From NCBI RefSeq assembly GCF_003014595.1, contig NZ_PYGK01000008.1, positions 248,001 to 312,000 on the forward strand: 64,000 nucleotides of DNA. The letters are read 5' to 3'. The notes below the pieces were generated by a model. It was not told the DNA's origin. It ran no database searches and saw only the letters and a program-made list of their open reading frames with translations. The translations under genes were made by a program, and so were the position numbers. Positions within the stretch are counted from its first letter, which is position 1; every line of letters begins with the position of its first letter. This document shows positions 19,100-27,431 of this stretch, in pieces. This DNA comes from Chitinophaga ginsengisoli. GTDB lineage: Bacteria > Bacteroidota > Bacteroidia > Chitinophagales > Chitinophagaceae.

Positions 19100-19301
19100 T
19101 ATATTCCTGTTATGCAAGGCAAGTTGGTATTTAAAAGGAGAAAACTAAAATTATATAAATGTTAAGAGAATTTTCAGATAGTTTTCTGCGGATTCATTTT
19201 GGTATACAAAATATGCTTATTTTCGAGGTAGCTGTTTGTTAGCATGCACTTACTCTTGAATTCCCCTACATGATTATTTATTGACTTGTTAACTATTAAC
19301 T

Positions 19302-19949
19302 ATGGGGAATAAATCATTTTATGATCTTGATTATATTATTGAGATCAACGAACAAAGGTTGGAGCAGTATATAAATGCTCAACAGAAGAACACAGAGCGA
19401 TTCACCACGCTATTTGTGATCTACTCGGCATTATGTATTTTTCTGGTACCAATTATTCAAACATTGTTTCTTACAAAAGAACAATGCCATTGGTCGTATT
19501 ATTGTTCATTTTATACGTTTTGTATTCTTTTCATTATTTCTATTGTTAATTCCGTATTGCTTCTGTCGCCAGAAATACGCGAAATACTGCTGGCACCCGA
19601 TGTTTATTACAAAAACATCAAACAGTTTTACGAAACAGAAGGCTTTCCACCTGCTCAGGCAGATACTATAATTAAGGGCTCATATATAGTAGAACTTGAA
19701 GGAGCAGTCTCTAAAAACCGGCTTCAAGTACATCGAAAAATATCATTTTATAAACGTGCTTTTCATTTTGCAATTATATCCTGCATCCCTTACCTACACT
19801 GCATTTGGATGCAGATAAGCATTGAAAAAAAAGTCATACTAAAGAAGGATTCATTCAACAATTTAAGTAGTTTTACTAAAACCAATCATATATGTGGAAG
19901 AGAAAACCAAAATTCAAAGAGATCGACGATAACCTGGTCAAAACGCTGA
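19302..19949 (+). CDS. Hypothetical three-TM membrane protein
   Basis: A 215-residue protein, unrecognised. An N-terminal Glu/Gln/Arg-rich helix (IIEINEQRLEQYINAQQKN) precedes hydrophobic segments near 37-57, 68-91 and 150-172. Between the second and third lies a soluble region with FYETEGFPPAQAD and SYIVELEGAVSKN. The C-terminal 20 residues (KTNHICGRENQNSKRS...) are read out of frame from sequence that in frame +2 encodes the first of two duplicated small proteins; the tail is therefore likely an accident of the duplication or an overlapping-gene arrangement. The gene starts a three-gene unit ending at the convergent terminator at 20374-20411. Confidence 0.6.
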   Translation: MGNKSFYDLDYIIEINEQRLEQYINAQQKNTERFTTLFVIYSALCIFLVPIIQTLFLTKEQCHWSYYCSFYTFCILFIISIVNSVLLLSPEIREILLAPDVYYKNIKQFYETEGFPPAQADTIIKGSYIVELEGAVSKNRLQVHRKISFYKRAFHFAIISCIPYLHCIWMQISIEKKVILKKDSFNNLSSFTKTNHICGRENQNSKRSTITWSKR

Positions 19950-20113
19950 AGTACGGTCTTCCGGGAGTGCATGCAAAAGACCTCATGCCTGTTAATTCGA
20001 TTAGGGGCAAACAATACTTCTGGGGTTTTGTACCAGATAAATACCAACCCAGGCAAATAGTCGATATTCTATTAGAGCAACAGGAAGAACGAAAAAGGAA
20101 TAACCGTATCTAA
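19892..20113 (+). CDS. Small charged protein, tandem copy A
   Basis: A 73-residue protein: KPKFKEIDDNLV, then a basic aromatic middle (IRGKQYFWGFVPDKYQPRQ), ending in an acidic/basic helix (LEQQEERKRNN). The start codon lies 58 bp inside the 3' end of the membrane-protein gene, in another frame. It is about 70 percent identical by eye to the next gene and shares the same upstream sequence. No family recognised; no signal peptide or TM segment, so probably cytosolic and possibly membrane-associated through its basic patch. Confidence 0.65.
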   Translation: MWKRKPKFKEIDDNLVKTLKYGLPGVHAKDLMPVNSIRGKQYFWGFVPDKYQPRQIVDILLEQQEERKRNNRI

Positions 20114-20170
20114 GACTTCCTAAAAAGGAACATTAAAACTTTAAGTGGTATTTACTAAAACCAATCATAT

Positions 20171-20395
20171 ATGTGGTGGAAAAAACCAAAATTCAAAGAG
20201 ATCGACGATAACCTGGTCGAAAAACTAAAATATGGTTTGCCGGGAGGCGTACACGTGAGAGATATGATACCCGTAGAGGGTATACGAGGAAAAATGTATC
20301 TATGGGGTTTTGTACCAGACAAATTTCAACCCAAACCTATAATCGATATTTTACTCGAACAACAGGAAGAACGAAGAAGAAATAACCGTACCTAA
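20171..20395 (+). CDS. Small charged protein, tandem copy B
   Basis: A 74-residue paralogue of the preceding gene, with the same start context (CCAATCATATATGTGG) and conserved core KPKFKEIDDNLV, IRGKMYLWGFVPDKFQP and LLEQQEERRRNN. Differences are mostly conservative (Lys/Arg, Ile/Val, Tyr/Phe), which suggests both copies are under selection. Its stop codon lies in the loop of a 16-bp hairpin that ends both this gene and the convergent cytochrome gene. Confidence 0.65.
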   Translation: MWWKKPKFKEIDDNLVEKLKYGLPGGVHVRDMIPVEGIRGKMYLWGFVPDKFQPKPIIDILLEQQEERRRNNRT

Positions 20396-20411
20396 ACGGT
20401 TATTTCTTCTT
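20374..20411. terminator. Hairpin terminator overlapping both convergent stop codons
   Basis: A 16-bp perfect stem (20374-20389 with 20396-20411) with a 6-nt loop. The plus-strand stop codon (20393-20395) is in the loop, and the minus-strand gene's stop (20400-20402) lies in the right arm. T-rich on both exits. Confidence 0.65.
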
Positions 20412-21320
20412 TCTACTCTGTACAATCGGACCAAACGGCCCATACTTATGCTGCATAACAGAGAACGTATCAGGGAAAGGCCCTGTCGCCACATCCACCG
20501 GTTTGGTGGATAACACAGGCCAATCTCCCTCAAATATCTTAACAGGTCTTGCCTGAGAATTAACAAACGCCGCTACATCCCACGCATCTTCTTCACTAAG
20601 ATATGCATTACCGAAAGGCATATTCGCTTTTACAAACCCCGCTAACCTCGTCAATCTGAAAATACCAGCACCTGTATTATAACTGTGCATACCCCACAAA
20701 GGAGGATACAAATAACTGATCCCCGATGAATCATATTTCCCACTTCCATCATGACCATGACATTGCACACATTCACGTTCAAAGACCATTCTGCCCTTTA
20801 GCGTGTCTGCCGCTCTTTCCAGGTAAGGCAATTCCTTAATGCCACTGCCGGGAGGTTTACGCCCTTTGGTAACATCCTTTCCCAGCCAATTTATATAGGC
20901 TATCATTGCCCTCATTTCCCGGCTGTTGCTATCCAGCGGACTACCATTCAGACTTCTGATGAGGCAATCATTAATCTTTTTTTCCAGCGACTCTATAGTA
21001 CCACTACGCGCCCTGAAGCGGGGGAAGTTTGCTGCCGTAGCAGCATAATTATTTCCCATGAATTTCGTGCCTGCTTCCAGGTGACAATTCTGGCAATTCA
21101 TACCATTGCTGATATTGGCTACCTTTCCTGCTGGCCCGAGGTAAACAGCTGTATGCGCTATCAGTTCCCGGCCATATAAGATCAGGTCACCAGCCGCGGT
21201 AGCCGGAATATCAGCGGTATCAGGGGGGATCCAATATGCCTTATCTTTCCCACAGGCTACAGGCATGACAATCACAATTACTGTCCAGCACACGAACAGC
21301 ATCATCATAACAAGTCGCAT
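20400..21320 (-). CDS. TsdA-like dihaem cytochrome c (thiosulfate dehydrogenase family)
   Basis: A 306-residue lipoprotein (MPVACGK, lipid on Cys23) with two haem-binding CxxCH motifs, CQNCH at 76-80 and CVQCH at 184-188. Between them is INDCLIRSLNG, which matches the conserved segment of thiosulfate dehydrogenase TsdA carrying the Cys that is an axial haem ligand (Cys119 here). TsdA couples two thiosulfates to tetrathionate. The enzyme would work in the periplasm or at the outer membrane, passing electrons to the quinol pool or a terminal oxidase. A Tat-exported DsrE-like gene is 18 bp upstream in the same operon. TsdA versus a related cytochrome cannot be settled here. Confidence 0.8.
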   Translation of the reverse strand: MRLVMMMLFVCWTVIVIVMPVACGKDKAYWIPPDTADIPATAAGDLILYGRELIAHTAVYLGPAGKVANISNGMNCQNCHLEAGTKFMGNNYAATAANFPRFRARSGTIESLEKKINDCLIRSLNGSPLDSNSREMRAMIAYINWLGKDVTKGRKPPGSGIKELPYLERAADTLKGRMVFERECVQCHGHDGSGKYDSSGISYLYPPLWGMHSYNTGAGIFRLTRLAGFVKANMPFGNAYLSEEDAWDVAAFVNSQARPVKIFEGDWPVLSTKPVDVATGPFPDTFSVMQHKYGPFGPIVQSRKKK

Positions 21321-21337
21321 AAGCGGTGATTAACGGA

Positions 21338-22042
21338 TCAACCGGCAAAACAATAAGCGCAGTTCTTCTCCTGTGCACGGCTGACAGCCCATATGCCGGA
21401 TGGAACTACCTGTATACCAGGTAACAATCCTGCGACCCATTCCTTTTTAACATCCTCTGCCTGTCCTCCCATCTGCTGGGCTACAATAGCGCTATAAACC
21501 GTCAACGCCATATTGCAGACGCAGAACATGACGCCACTGTCCTGCAGCTCATTGATGCCAATGGCCACATTCCCTATACCCGGAACACTAAAATCGCCCG
21601 CTTTAGGCTGCCAGAAGGGGTTTCTTGTTGCAGGGGCCTTGGTAAGAGGATCTGGCGCCTTGAATACTTCGCCAAACTTATACTTCGCCCATAGTTCATC
21701 TTTCATGGCGTAAGGGATGGCATTATGCCGCAATACAACCACCACGCCACAGTCTTTTTCAGGCACCCCTGTTGCTTCATTTGTCAACAGGAATACTTTT
21801 GCCCATGCAAATGGGAATATTTCATGTGGCTCAGGCACATCCAATACGAGGCGATGTTTTCCTTTGATCTTGTTGATCCAGGCCTCAGGATCATCACTAA
21901 CTGAAGTAACGGAGGCCACTGGCGTTGCGGCATACAGCGGCAACGATCCTAATGAGGGTAGACTCAATGCGGTTGCACCCAGCATCATCTTACCCAGAAA
22001 GTCACGACGGTTCGTGAACAGCTCTTTGTCTGTATTTTCCAT
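21338..22042 (-). CDS. Tat-exported DsrE-like protein
   Basis: A 234-residue protein with a twin-arginine signal (NRRDFLGKMMLGATAL). The mature domain (about 55-234) has the DsrE/DsrF-like order: strand-helix segments with VMFCVCNMAL and a final PGIQVVPSGIWAVSRAQE. Two extra cysteines close the chain (NCAYCFAG). DsrE-family proteins carry persulfides on a Cys; here a sulfur-handling role next to a thiosulfate-dehydrogenase-like cytochrome is a natural guess. Tat export implies it folds in the cytoplasm before export, perhaps with a cofactor. Confidence 0.65.
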   Translation of the reverse strand: MENTDKELFTNRRDFLGKMMLGATALSLPSLGSLPLYAATPVASVTSVSDDPEAWINKIKGKHRLVLDVPEPHEIFPFAWAKVFLLTNEATGVPEKDCGVVVVLRHNAIPYAMKDELWAKYKFGEVFKAPDPLTKAPATRNPFWQPKAGDFSVPGIGNVAIGINELQDSGVMFCVCNMALTVYSAIVAQQMGGQAEDVKKEWVAGLLPGIQVVPSGIWAVSRAQEKNCAYCFAG

Positions 22043-22369
22043 GTCAGCAGCATTTAGATAACTCTGTTGCGGCGTAACGACAACATAGCTGCTTTGGGGA
22101 ACAGGCTACATTGCTTTTCTGAAATACGGTCGGTTACATGTGAAGCTAGGATAGATGTGAATGTGAGACAAAAATAGGGAACTTTGATTAAACTAAAAAT
22201 ATTTTAGTATCAGGAGCCAGGCTGCCATAAACAACAGGTCATCACTCACTTATGCGGCCGTCTACTGTTTAAATTTAGTGTTCAATATACCATTATACAG
22301 CATCAACAGAAGAGGCTGATCAGCATCAAAATATTATAACGTATATACTATACTGATAGTATCATAAAA
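22043..22369. other. Intergenic region upstream of the Tat-cytochrome operon
   Basis: About 330 bp between the DsrE-like start and the fucosidase terminator. It holds the promoter side of the Tat-cytochrome operon; no clean TAnnTTTG box is found on the minus strand and no gene is supported. Confidence 0.5.
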
Positions 22370-22413
22370 ATTCCCGCAGGATGGTATAGCTGCCTATATC
22401 GTCCTGCGGGAAT
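22370..22413 (-). terminator. Terminator of the fucosidase gene
   Basis: A 13-bp stem (22370-22382 with 22401-22413, one G-T pair) followed by T5 on the minus strand, 10 bp past the stop of the gene at 22423. Confidence 0.85.
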
Positions 22414-22422
22414 ACGTAATTG

Positions 22423-23766
22423 CTACTTCGCACCATCAATGGTGCTCTGTTTATAACTGGCTGTCACCGGCTTGTATTTGACATTTTCGATCTTTATCAC
22501 CACCGGGTTAGGCCATTTCCTGTCGGTATAAAAACGCTGTCCGTTCACAGCACTGATCAGTAATCCCACCGGCGTCGATTGCGAATAGATACCTGCATCA
22601 AAACCTTCCTTATATTCCACCAGTTCGCTGGCATAACCCAGGATAGATACTTTGGTCTGCGGGGTACCTTCCAGGGTACGGATCACCAGGTCTTTTCTCT
22701 CCCCATATTTCCAGTCCTTTCCACCGGGCACGAATGCGTATACCGTACTGGTATCTTTCCCGCGGGTGAACCATATATTTCCTTCCCTTGCGATATGCCA
22801 GGGCCTTACACCCTGTACGGACTCTCCGTTTGCCAGGTTCCAAAGCGCCAGTTCGCGTAACAGGGCCTCCTGCTCTATCTGGATCTCTCCGTCTGGTTTA
22901 GGACCGACATTCAGCAAAAGATTGCCTCCTTTGGCACGGGTCTCTATCAGCATATTGATCATCTCTGTTCCTGATTTCTGCGGGTCATTGGTGGGCTTGT
23001 ACTGCCAGTCGGTGCCCATTGTAAAACAGGCCTCCCAGGGACCGGGCATGATGGCATCCGGCAGCTCCTGCTCAGGCGTGTTCATTTGTCCGCGGGTCAC
23101 CACAATATCCGGCTGCAGCTCCCAGGCATATTCTTTCAGTCCTTCGGCGGGCCCGTCAAAGAAGATAAAATCGATCTTACCATAGTTTGTCAGCAGTTCT
23201 TTCAGCTGCGATTTATCATAAGCCATCAGACCGGGATTCTTTTCCGGGAAATGCTGTGGCAGCTGCATTCTGCCAATAGGCACTTTATGTTTATAGAGGT
23301 AGTAGAAGTCTTCGGGAGAATAATAGACACCAATAGCGATCCCCTGTTTACGGAAAGCATCAAAGATGGCGCGGGTAGCATCTTTTTTGAAAGGGGTATT
23401 CATGATGTTGAACGGCGTCGTTTTGGTATCCCACATACAGAAGCCCGAATGATGTTTAGCCGTGAAGACGATATACTTCATACCTGCCAGCTTGGCCAAC
23501 ACTGCCCAATCGTCCGGGTTGAACTTATGCGGATTGAATGTTTTAGGCAATTCCGTCGTAAAACGTTCCAGGTAATCGTCAGAAGCGCCCGCCATGGAAT
23601 GGCTGATGACAGCGCCGACCTGTACGTCCACACTCCAGTGAATGAACATGCCCAGTCCGAGGTCCATAAACCATTTTTCTTTCGCAGGATCATTGGCTGT
23701 TTTTTGTGCGCTGGTACTGATACACATGACAAGGCAGGAAACTGCCAGTAAAATTCGTCTCAACAT
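22423..23766 (-). CDS. GH29 alpha-L-fucosidase, secreted
   Basis: A 447-residue enzyme. The ATG at 23766 is used because it begins a proper signal peptide (MLRRILLAVSCLVMCISTSA); an upstream reading adds 20 irrelevant residues. The GH29 fold is visible: LGMFIHWSV near 38-45, FTAKHHSGFCMWD at 101-113 (His pair in the fucose pocket) and the nucleophile Asp204 in FFDGPAE. Then GNLLLNVGP shows the family beta-domain start. It releases alpha-L-fucose from glycans, probably from host or plant/fungal material. It is monocistronic. Confidence 0.93.
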   Translation of the reverse strand: MLRRILLAVSCLVMCISTSAQKTANDPAKEKWFMDLGLGMFIHWSVDVQVGAVISHSMAGASDDYLERFTTELPKTFNPHKFNPDDWAVLAKLAGMKYIVFTAKHHSGFCMWDTKTTPFNIMNTPFKKDATRAIFDAFRKQGIAIGVYYSPEDFYYLYKHKVPIGRMQLPQHFPEKNPGLMAYDKSQLKELLTNYGKIDFIFFDGPAEGLKEYAWELQPDIVVTRGQMNTPEQELPDAIMPGPWEACFTMGTDWQYKPTNDPQKSGTEMINMLIETRAKGGNLLLNVGPKPDGEIQIEQEALLRELALWNLANGESVQGVRPWHIAREGNIWFTRGKDTSTVYAFVPGGKDWKYGERKDLVIRTLEGTPQTKVSILGYASELVEYKEGFDAGIYSQSTPVGLLISAVNGQRFYTDRKWPNPVVIKIENVKYKPVTASYKQSTIDGAK

Positions 23767-23870
23767 ATTTGGTTCACATTTGCATGAGCAATAATAATAC
23801 AGAGAAATGCCAGCAAATACAAGCAAAATCCGGGGAGCGGATAGGGGTTAGGACAGGATTATCCGTCAAT

Positions 23871-23906
23871 GATACAATTGAAACTCAGTTTCGATACAAT
23901 TGAAAC
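23871..23906. promoter_or_regulatory. Putative operator: repeated GATACAATTGAAAC
   Basis: The 14-mer GATACAATTGAAAC occurs at 23871-23884 and again at 23893-23906, 22 bp apart (two helical turns). The overlap region includes the palindrome GAAACTCAGTTTC (23880-23892). It lies about 70-105 bp upstream of the acyltransferase start, just before the AT-rich promoter. Confidence 0.5.
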
Positions 23907-23962
23907 AGATTTCTACTGCATATACAACTAAAATGCATTGTTTTATATTAATTTTTAATTTG

Positions 23963-23970
23963 TATTTTTG
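23963..23970 (+). promoter_or_regulatory. Possible -7 box (TATTTTTG) of the acyltransferase promoter
   Basis: Exact match to TAnnTTTG, 5 bp before the ATG. A TTG at 23938-23940 gives a 22-bp spacer, a little long. If used, the transcript would be almost leaderless. Confidence 0.35.
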
Positions 23971-23975
23971 AACCA

Positions 23976-24884
23976 ATGCTGACTTATTACTTCGTATTAC
24001 CGTTTATCTATCTTATATCCCTGTTACCGTTCCCGTTATTTTACGGCGTCTGTGATGTGATGTTCCTTTTACTGTACTATGTAATTGGTTATCGCAAAAA
24101 GGTAGTACTTCAAAACCTGCAAAACGCTTTTCCTGATAAATCCGCGAAGGAGATCGAACAGATCCGCCGTCGTTTCTATCGCTATTTCTGTGATCTGCTG
24201 TTGGAAACGTTCAAAACACTGACCATTTCCCGCGCTGCGGCCGTTAGGCGCTGCAAGCTCACACCGGAAGCACAGACCCTGTTTGACCGTTATGCGGCCG
24301 AAAACAGAAGTATCATGATCGTCATGGGGCATTACGGCAATTGGGAATGGGCAGGTAATACTTTCAGTCTGCAGGGGAAACATCATCTTTATGTAGTATA
24401 TCATCCACTCAGCAATAAATACTTCAATGGACTGATGTACCGTATGCGTACCCGTTTTGGTACAGGTCTTATCAGCATGAAAGATACCTTCCGTGACATG
24501 GTAGCGCATAAAAGCGAGCTGGATGCTACTGCTTTCATTGCCGACCAGACACCTGCACCGAACAACGCTTACTGGACAACCTTCCTGAACCAGGATACCC
24601 CTGTATTCCAGGGAACGGAGAAAATCGCCCGCAAAATGAACTATCCGGTAGTATATGTGCAGGTACAACGTGTAAAACGCGGCTATTACGAGATTTCCGC
24701 CCGTACACTCTTTGATGAACCGGCAGCCACTAAAGATGGGGAGATCACCACGGCTCATACCCTGGCGCTGGAACAGGACATCTGCGCTCATCCTGAATTC
24801 TGGCTCTGGAGCCACAGAAGATGGAAACATAAACGGCCGGAAGCTGCCAAACAGCCAGCTGACCGACAGGTAGCCGCCGTCTGA
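23976..24884 (+). CDS. Lipid A / phospholipid acyltransferase (LpxL/HtrB-like)
   Basis: A 302-residue membrane-anchored acyltransferase. The N-terminus is hydrophobic; the catalytic HX4(D/E) motif is MGHYGNWEWAG with His119 and Glu124, typical of the LpxL/LpxM family that acylates lipid A at the inner membrane or of related phospho/ornithine-lipid acyltransferases. The segment FIADQTPAPNNAYW is also characteristic of the LpxL-type clade. It is followed by a fatty-acid desaturase 64 bp away, in the same direction, so the two may set lipid acyl composition together. Confidence 0.85.
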   Translation: MLTYYFVLPFIYLISLLPFPLFYGVCDVMFLLLYYVIGYRKKVVLQNLQNAFPDKSAKEIEQIRRRFYRYFCDLLLETFKTLTISRAAAVRRCKLTPEAQTLFDRYAAENRSIMIVMGHYGNWEWAGNTFSLQGKHHLYVVYHPLSNKYFNGLMYRMRTRFGTGLISMKDTFRDMVAHKSELDATAFIADQTPAPNNAYWTTFLNQDTPVFQGTEKIARKMNYPVVYVQVQRVKRGYYEISARTLFDEPAATKDGEITTAHTLALEQDICAHPEFWLWSHRRWKHKRPEAAKQPADRQVAAV

Positions 24885-24948
24885 TCAACAATAACTATCC
24901 TATACCTAATTAAAATTACACCTACATACATTATTACTTACAGAACCA

Positions 24949-25959
24949 ATGCTAACAGGAAAACAACTGATCCTTGCCACAAAGCCATATGCAAAAGAGA
25001 CCCGTTGGAAAAGCTGGTATTATACCCTTTCCACCGCGGTGATACTGGCTGGACTTTTTGCAGGCACTGCTCTCCTTCCCTGGCTGCTTTTACGCATTCT
25101 TTGCAGTATACTTTCGGGGTTAGTGATTGTCCGGATGTTTGTAATCTATCATGATTATCAGCATCATACCATTCTTTACCAATCCAAAGCGGCTAAAGTG
25201 CTGTTCAGCGCCTTTGGCGTATTTATACTGGCACCGGCCAGCATCTGGAAACGCTCGCACGATTATCATCATGCGCACAATTCCAAGCTGTTCACAGCCA
25301 GCATTGGCTCTTTTCCCATCATGACACAGCAGAAATTCCTGGAATCTACGCCTGCGGAAAGGCGTTCTTACCTGGCTGCCCGTCACCCGGTGACCATCCT
25401 CTTCGGTTATATCAGCATGTTTATGGTGGGGATGAGCTTCCGTTCATTTACCAGCAGCCCTTCCCGGCACATGGACTCCCTGCTGGCGCTGGTGTTACAT
25501 TTCGCAGCTGGCACGCTACTTTTTGTTTTTATGGGCTGGCTTAGTCTGCTACTACTGATGATCATACCATTTTTCATCGCCTGTGGTATCGGCGCTTACC
25601 TGTTCTACGCACAACATAATTTCCCCGGTGTGACCTTCAGGGATAAAGAAGGCTGGTGTCACGACAATGCAGCCATGGCATCTTCGAGTTATATGCTGAT
25701 GAACCCCTTCTGGAAATGGGTAACCGGCAATATCGGCTATCATCATATTCACCACCTGAACTCCCGTATACCTTTTTATCGTCTGCCTGAGGCAATGGCG
25801 GCTATTCCAGAATTACAACAGGCAAAAACCACTTCCCTGTCTCCAAGGGCTATTATGGCCTGCCTGAAACTGAAGATCTGGAGCCCGGAGGTCAATAAAA
25901 TGATCACTATCAGACAGTTGAAAACTCAGCCTGCACCTGTACGCGCAATGGCAGTCTGA
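24949..25959 (+). CDS. Fatty acid desaturase, membrane-bound
   Basis: A 336-residue integral membrane protein with the three His boxes of non-haem di-iron desaturases: HDYQHH (68-73), HDYHHAH (104-110) and HHIHHL near residue 265. Multiple TM segments flank them (for example VILAGLFAGTALLPWLL). It inserts a double bond into acyl chains using O2 and electrons from ferredoxin or cytochrome b5-like donors. Following the acyltransferase, it may supply unsaturated acyl chains for membrane fluidity. The specificity (delta 9 or 12) cannot be read by eye. Confidence 0.9.
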   Translation: MLTGKQLILATKPYAKETRWKSWYYTLSTAVILAGLFAGTALLPWLLLRILCSILSGLVIVRMFVIYHDYQHHTILYQSKAAKVLFSAFGVFILAPASIWKRSHDYHHAHNSKLFTASIGSFPIMTQQKFLESTPAERRSYLAARHPVTILFGYISMFMVGMSFRSFTSSPSRHMDSLLALVLHFAAGTLLFVFMGWLSLLLLMIIPFFIACGIGAYLFYAQHNFPGVTFRDKEGWCHDNAAMASSSYMLMNPFWKWVTGNIGYHHIHHLNSRIPFYRLPEAMAAIPELQQAKTTSLSPRAIMACLKLKIWSPEVNKMITIRQLKTQPAPVRAMAV

Positions 25960-26018
25960 TCTTATTCTTTATCTCATTATCTGCCTGGATGAGGGCTATT
26001 CTGTCCCTATGACCAGGA

Positions 26019-26111
26019 TCAAAGTTGCATATGACCAGGATATTCCTCCGTTCTTCCTCCGTTAAAAACGGAGGAAGAACGGAGGAATATCCTGGTCATA
26101 TGCAACTTTGA
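26019..26111. repeat. Perfect 45-bp palindrome (93-bp hairpin)
   Basis: Arms 26019-26063 and 26067-26111 are exact reverse complements with a 3-nt AAA loop. The left arm also contains part of a direct repeat with the sequence just before it (ATGACCAGGAT at 26009-26019 and 26031-26041). A hairpin this long and perfect is not a usual terminator; it may be a young insertion, an end of a mobile element or an error-born inverted duplication. Confidence 0.9.
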
Positions 26112-26265
26112 AGTAACCCAGATCCGGGACGATCCCGGTGGCTGGTACATCTTCGATAAGGCAGGCGAAGAGACAAATATGGGACTGACCGTAGTAGGTC
26201 TGACGATACACCACAAAACAGCAAACATCAGGTCGCCGCTCTATTGCCGGGCGGTCGGCCCTTAA
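26035..26265 (+). pseudogene. Possible remnant of a protein gene beside the palindrome
   Basis: An open frame without an ATG start reads through the right arm (RRNILVICNFEVTQI) and on to DDPGGWYIFDKAGEETNMG and GLTVVGLTIHHKTANI. Codon choice (GGC, CTG, ACC) looks like neighbouring genes. It ends at a TAA that overlaps the stop of the minus-strand gene at 26262. It could be the 3' end of a gene broken when the palindrome formed. No family was recognised, and it may be chance. Confidence 0.3.
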
Positions 26266-27431
26266 TAATCGCCGGACGCACCACCTCCACCACCTGAACC
26301 ACCACCCAATTCAAACTGATCTGGCCGTGGAGTAGCAGCATGGCTCATGGTTTGTGCAATTACCAACGATTCTATCTGTAAGGACTCCATGGCATGCTTT
26401 TCATCTGAAGACGCTTCCGTAAAACCGTGACGCGGCGTTTTAAGATAGCGGATCAGTGCATAGGCAACACCCACCATCATCAGGCCGCCCAGGGTCATGG
26501 CCACTTCAAGCGGGGCCACACTGTGATAATAGCGGATTGTGTACACAATGCCTGCAATCAGGAACAGCCCTGTACAGATCAGTATCCGGTCTTTCTTCCG
26601 GATGCCGGTATAAATGTATATCAACGGTAATGTTACTGTCAGTATCCAGAAGAACCATCCGCCAGGAATATCCTGACCGGGTTGCAGATCCAGGCGGAAC
26701 ATTTCGTTACCTACTTCCCTTACCACGAAATAGTTGCCAGCCAGGTAAAGCGTGATCAGCGCACAGACCTGCAACATCTGCAGACATTTCTTGTAATGCC
26801 GGTATGTATGTACGGCTATTAGTTTTACCGAAAGAAAATATATACCTGCTGATGCCAGCATCACAGCAAATGGGACGACCAGCTTCGCAATAGCGCCCAG
26901 TTTCTCACATCCTGAAAAGATCAGCCCCAGAAAAGACAAATGCGCTACAACGCTCATACTGACATCCGCGAAGCGCATTACAAAAAAGACGGATAATAGC
27001 AAGGCCACAAAACTCCATACCCATACAGGTGCATCACCATTGGTAGCAATACCTAATGCTGACAGTAAAAAGATGCCGGCGCCCCATATCAAAGCAGCAT
27101 CGGCGCCTGATTTATAGTGTCTCTTTTCACGTACCATGTACTCAGCCAATCCATACGAGCCTCCCCCGAAAAGGAAACACAGGAAGGTAAAGGCCCCCTC
27201 TCCCCCAGACATTGACAACAGGCAAAAAAAGCCGAAAGAAAACATCAGGATAACGACGGTCAATATAAAAATGCCGATACGCATGTAAGGGTTTGGCGTG
27301 TAGAGATCCACCGGATGTGCCGTAATCACGGCATTATATTCTTCTGCCGTAATGCAATCTGCCCCCTTTGCCATTTCTATTTGTTCCTGTATATACAGGT
27401 TATCTAACGACTGACTGTTATATGCGATCAT
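26262..27431 (-). CDS. Multi-TM membrane protein with glycine-rich tail
   Basis: A 389-residue protein with about eight to ten hydrophobic helices and a C-terminal soluble tail ending in GGGSGGGGGASGDY. It follows a DUF2157-like gene with an ATGA overlap, so the two are translated together. Pairs of DUF2157 and DUF4401-like membrane proteins are known in many bacteria; the function is unknown, but their co-translation suggests a complex. A Gly-rich surface tail is unusual for this group. Confidence 0.7.
   Translation of the reverse strand: MIAYNSQSLDNLYIQEQIEMAKGADCITAEEYNAVITAHPVDLYTPNPYMRIGIFILTVVILMFSFGFFCLLSMSGGEGAFTFLCFLFGGGSYGLAEYMVREKRHYKSGADAALIWGAGIFLLSALGIATNGDAPVWVWSFVALLLSVFFVMRFADVSMSVVAHLSFLGLIFSGCEKLGAIAKLVVPFAVMLASAGIYFLSVKLIAVHTYRHYKKCLQMLQVCALITLYLAGNYFVVREVGNEMFRLDLQPGQDIPGGWFFWILTVTLPLIYIYTGIRKKDRILICTGLFLIAGIVYTIRYYHSVAPLEVAMTLGGLMMVGVAYALIRYLKTPRHGFTEASSDEKHAMESLQIESLVIAQTMSHAATPRPDQFELGGGSGGGGGASGDY

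Larger units (their letters stand above)
19862..20395 (+). repeat. Tandem duplication of about 280 bp
   Basis: Two copies, 19862-20113 and 20140-20395, are aligned over the small ORF and about 30 bp before it (TTTAAGT...TTTACTAAAACCAATCATATATGTGG). Start codons are 279 bp apart; a single base indel lies in the upstream part. Confidence 0.8.

Noticed and set aside
26019..26228. 69-codon minus-strand ORF across the palindrome
   Set aside because: Reads through both hairpin arms; no family match, and the plus-strand frame looks more protein-like.
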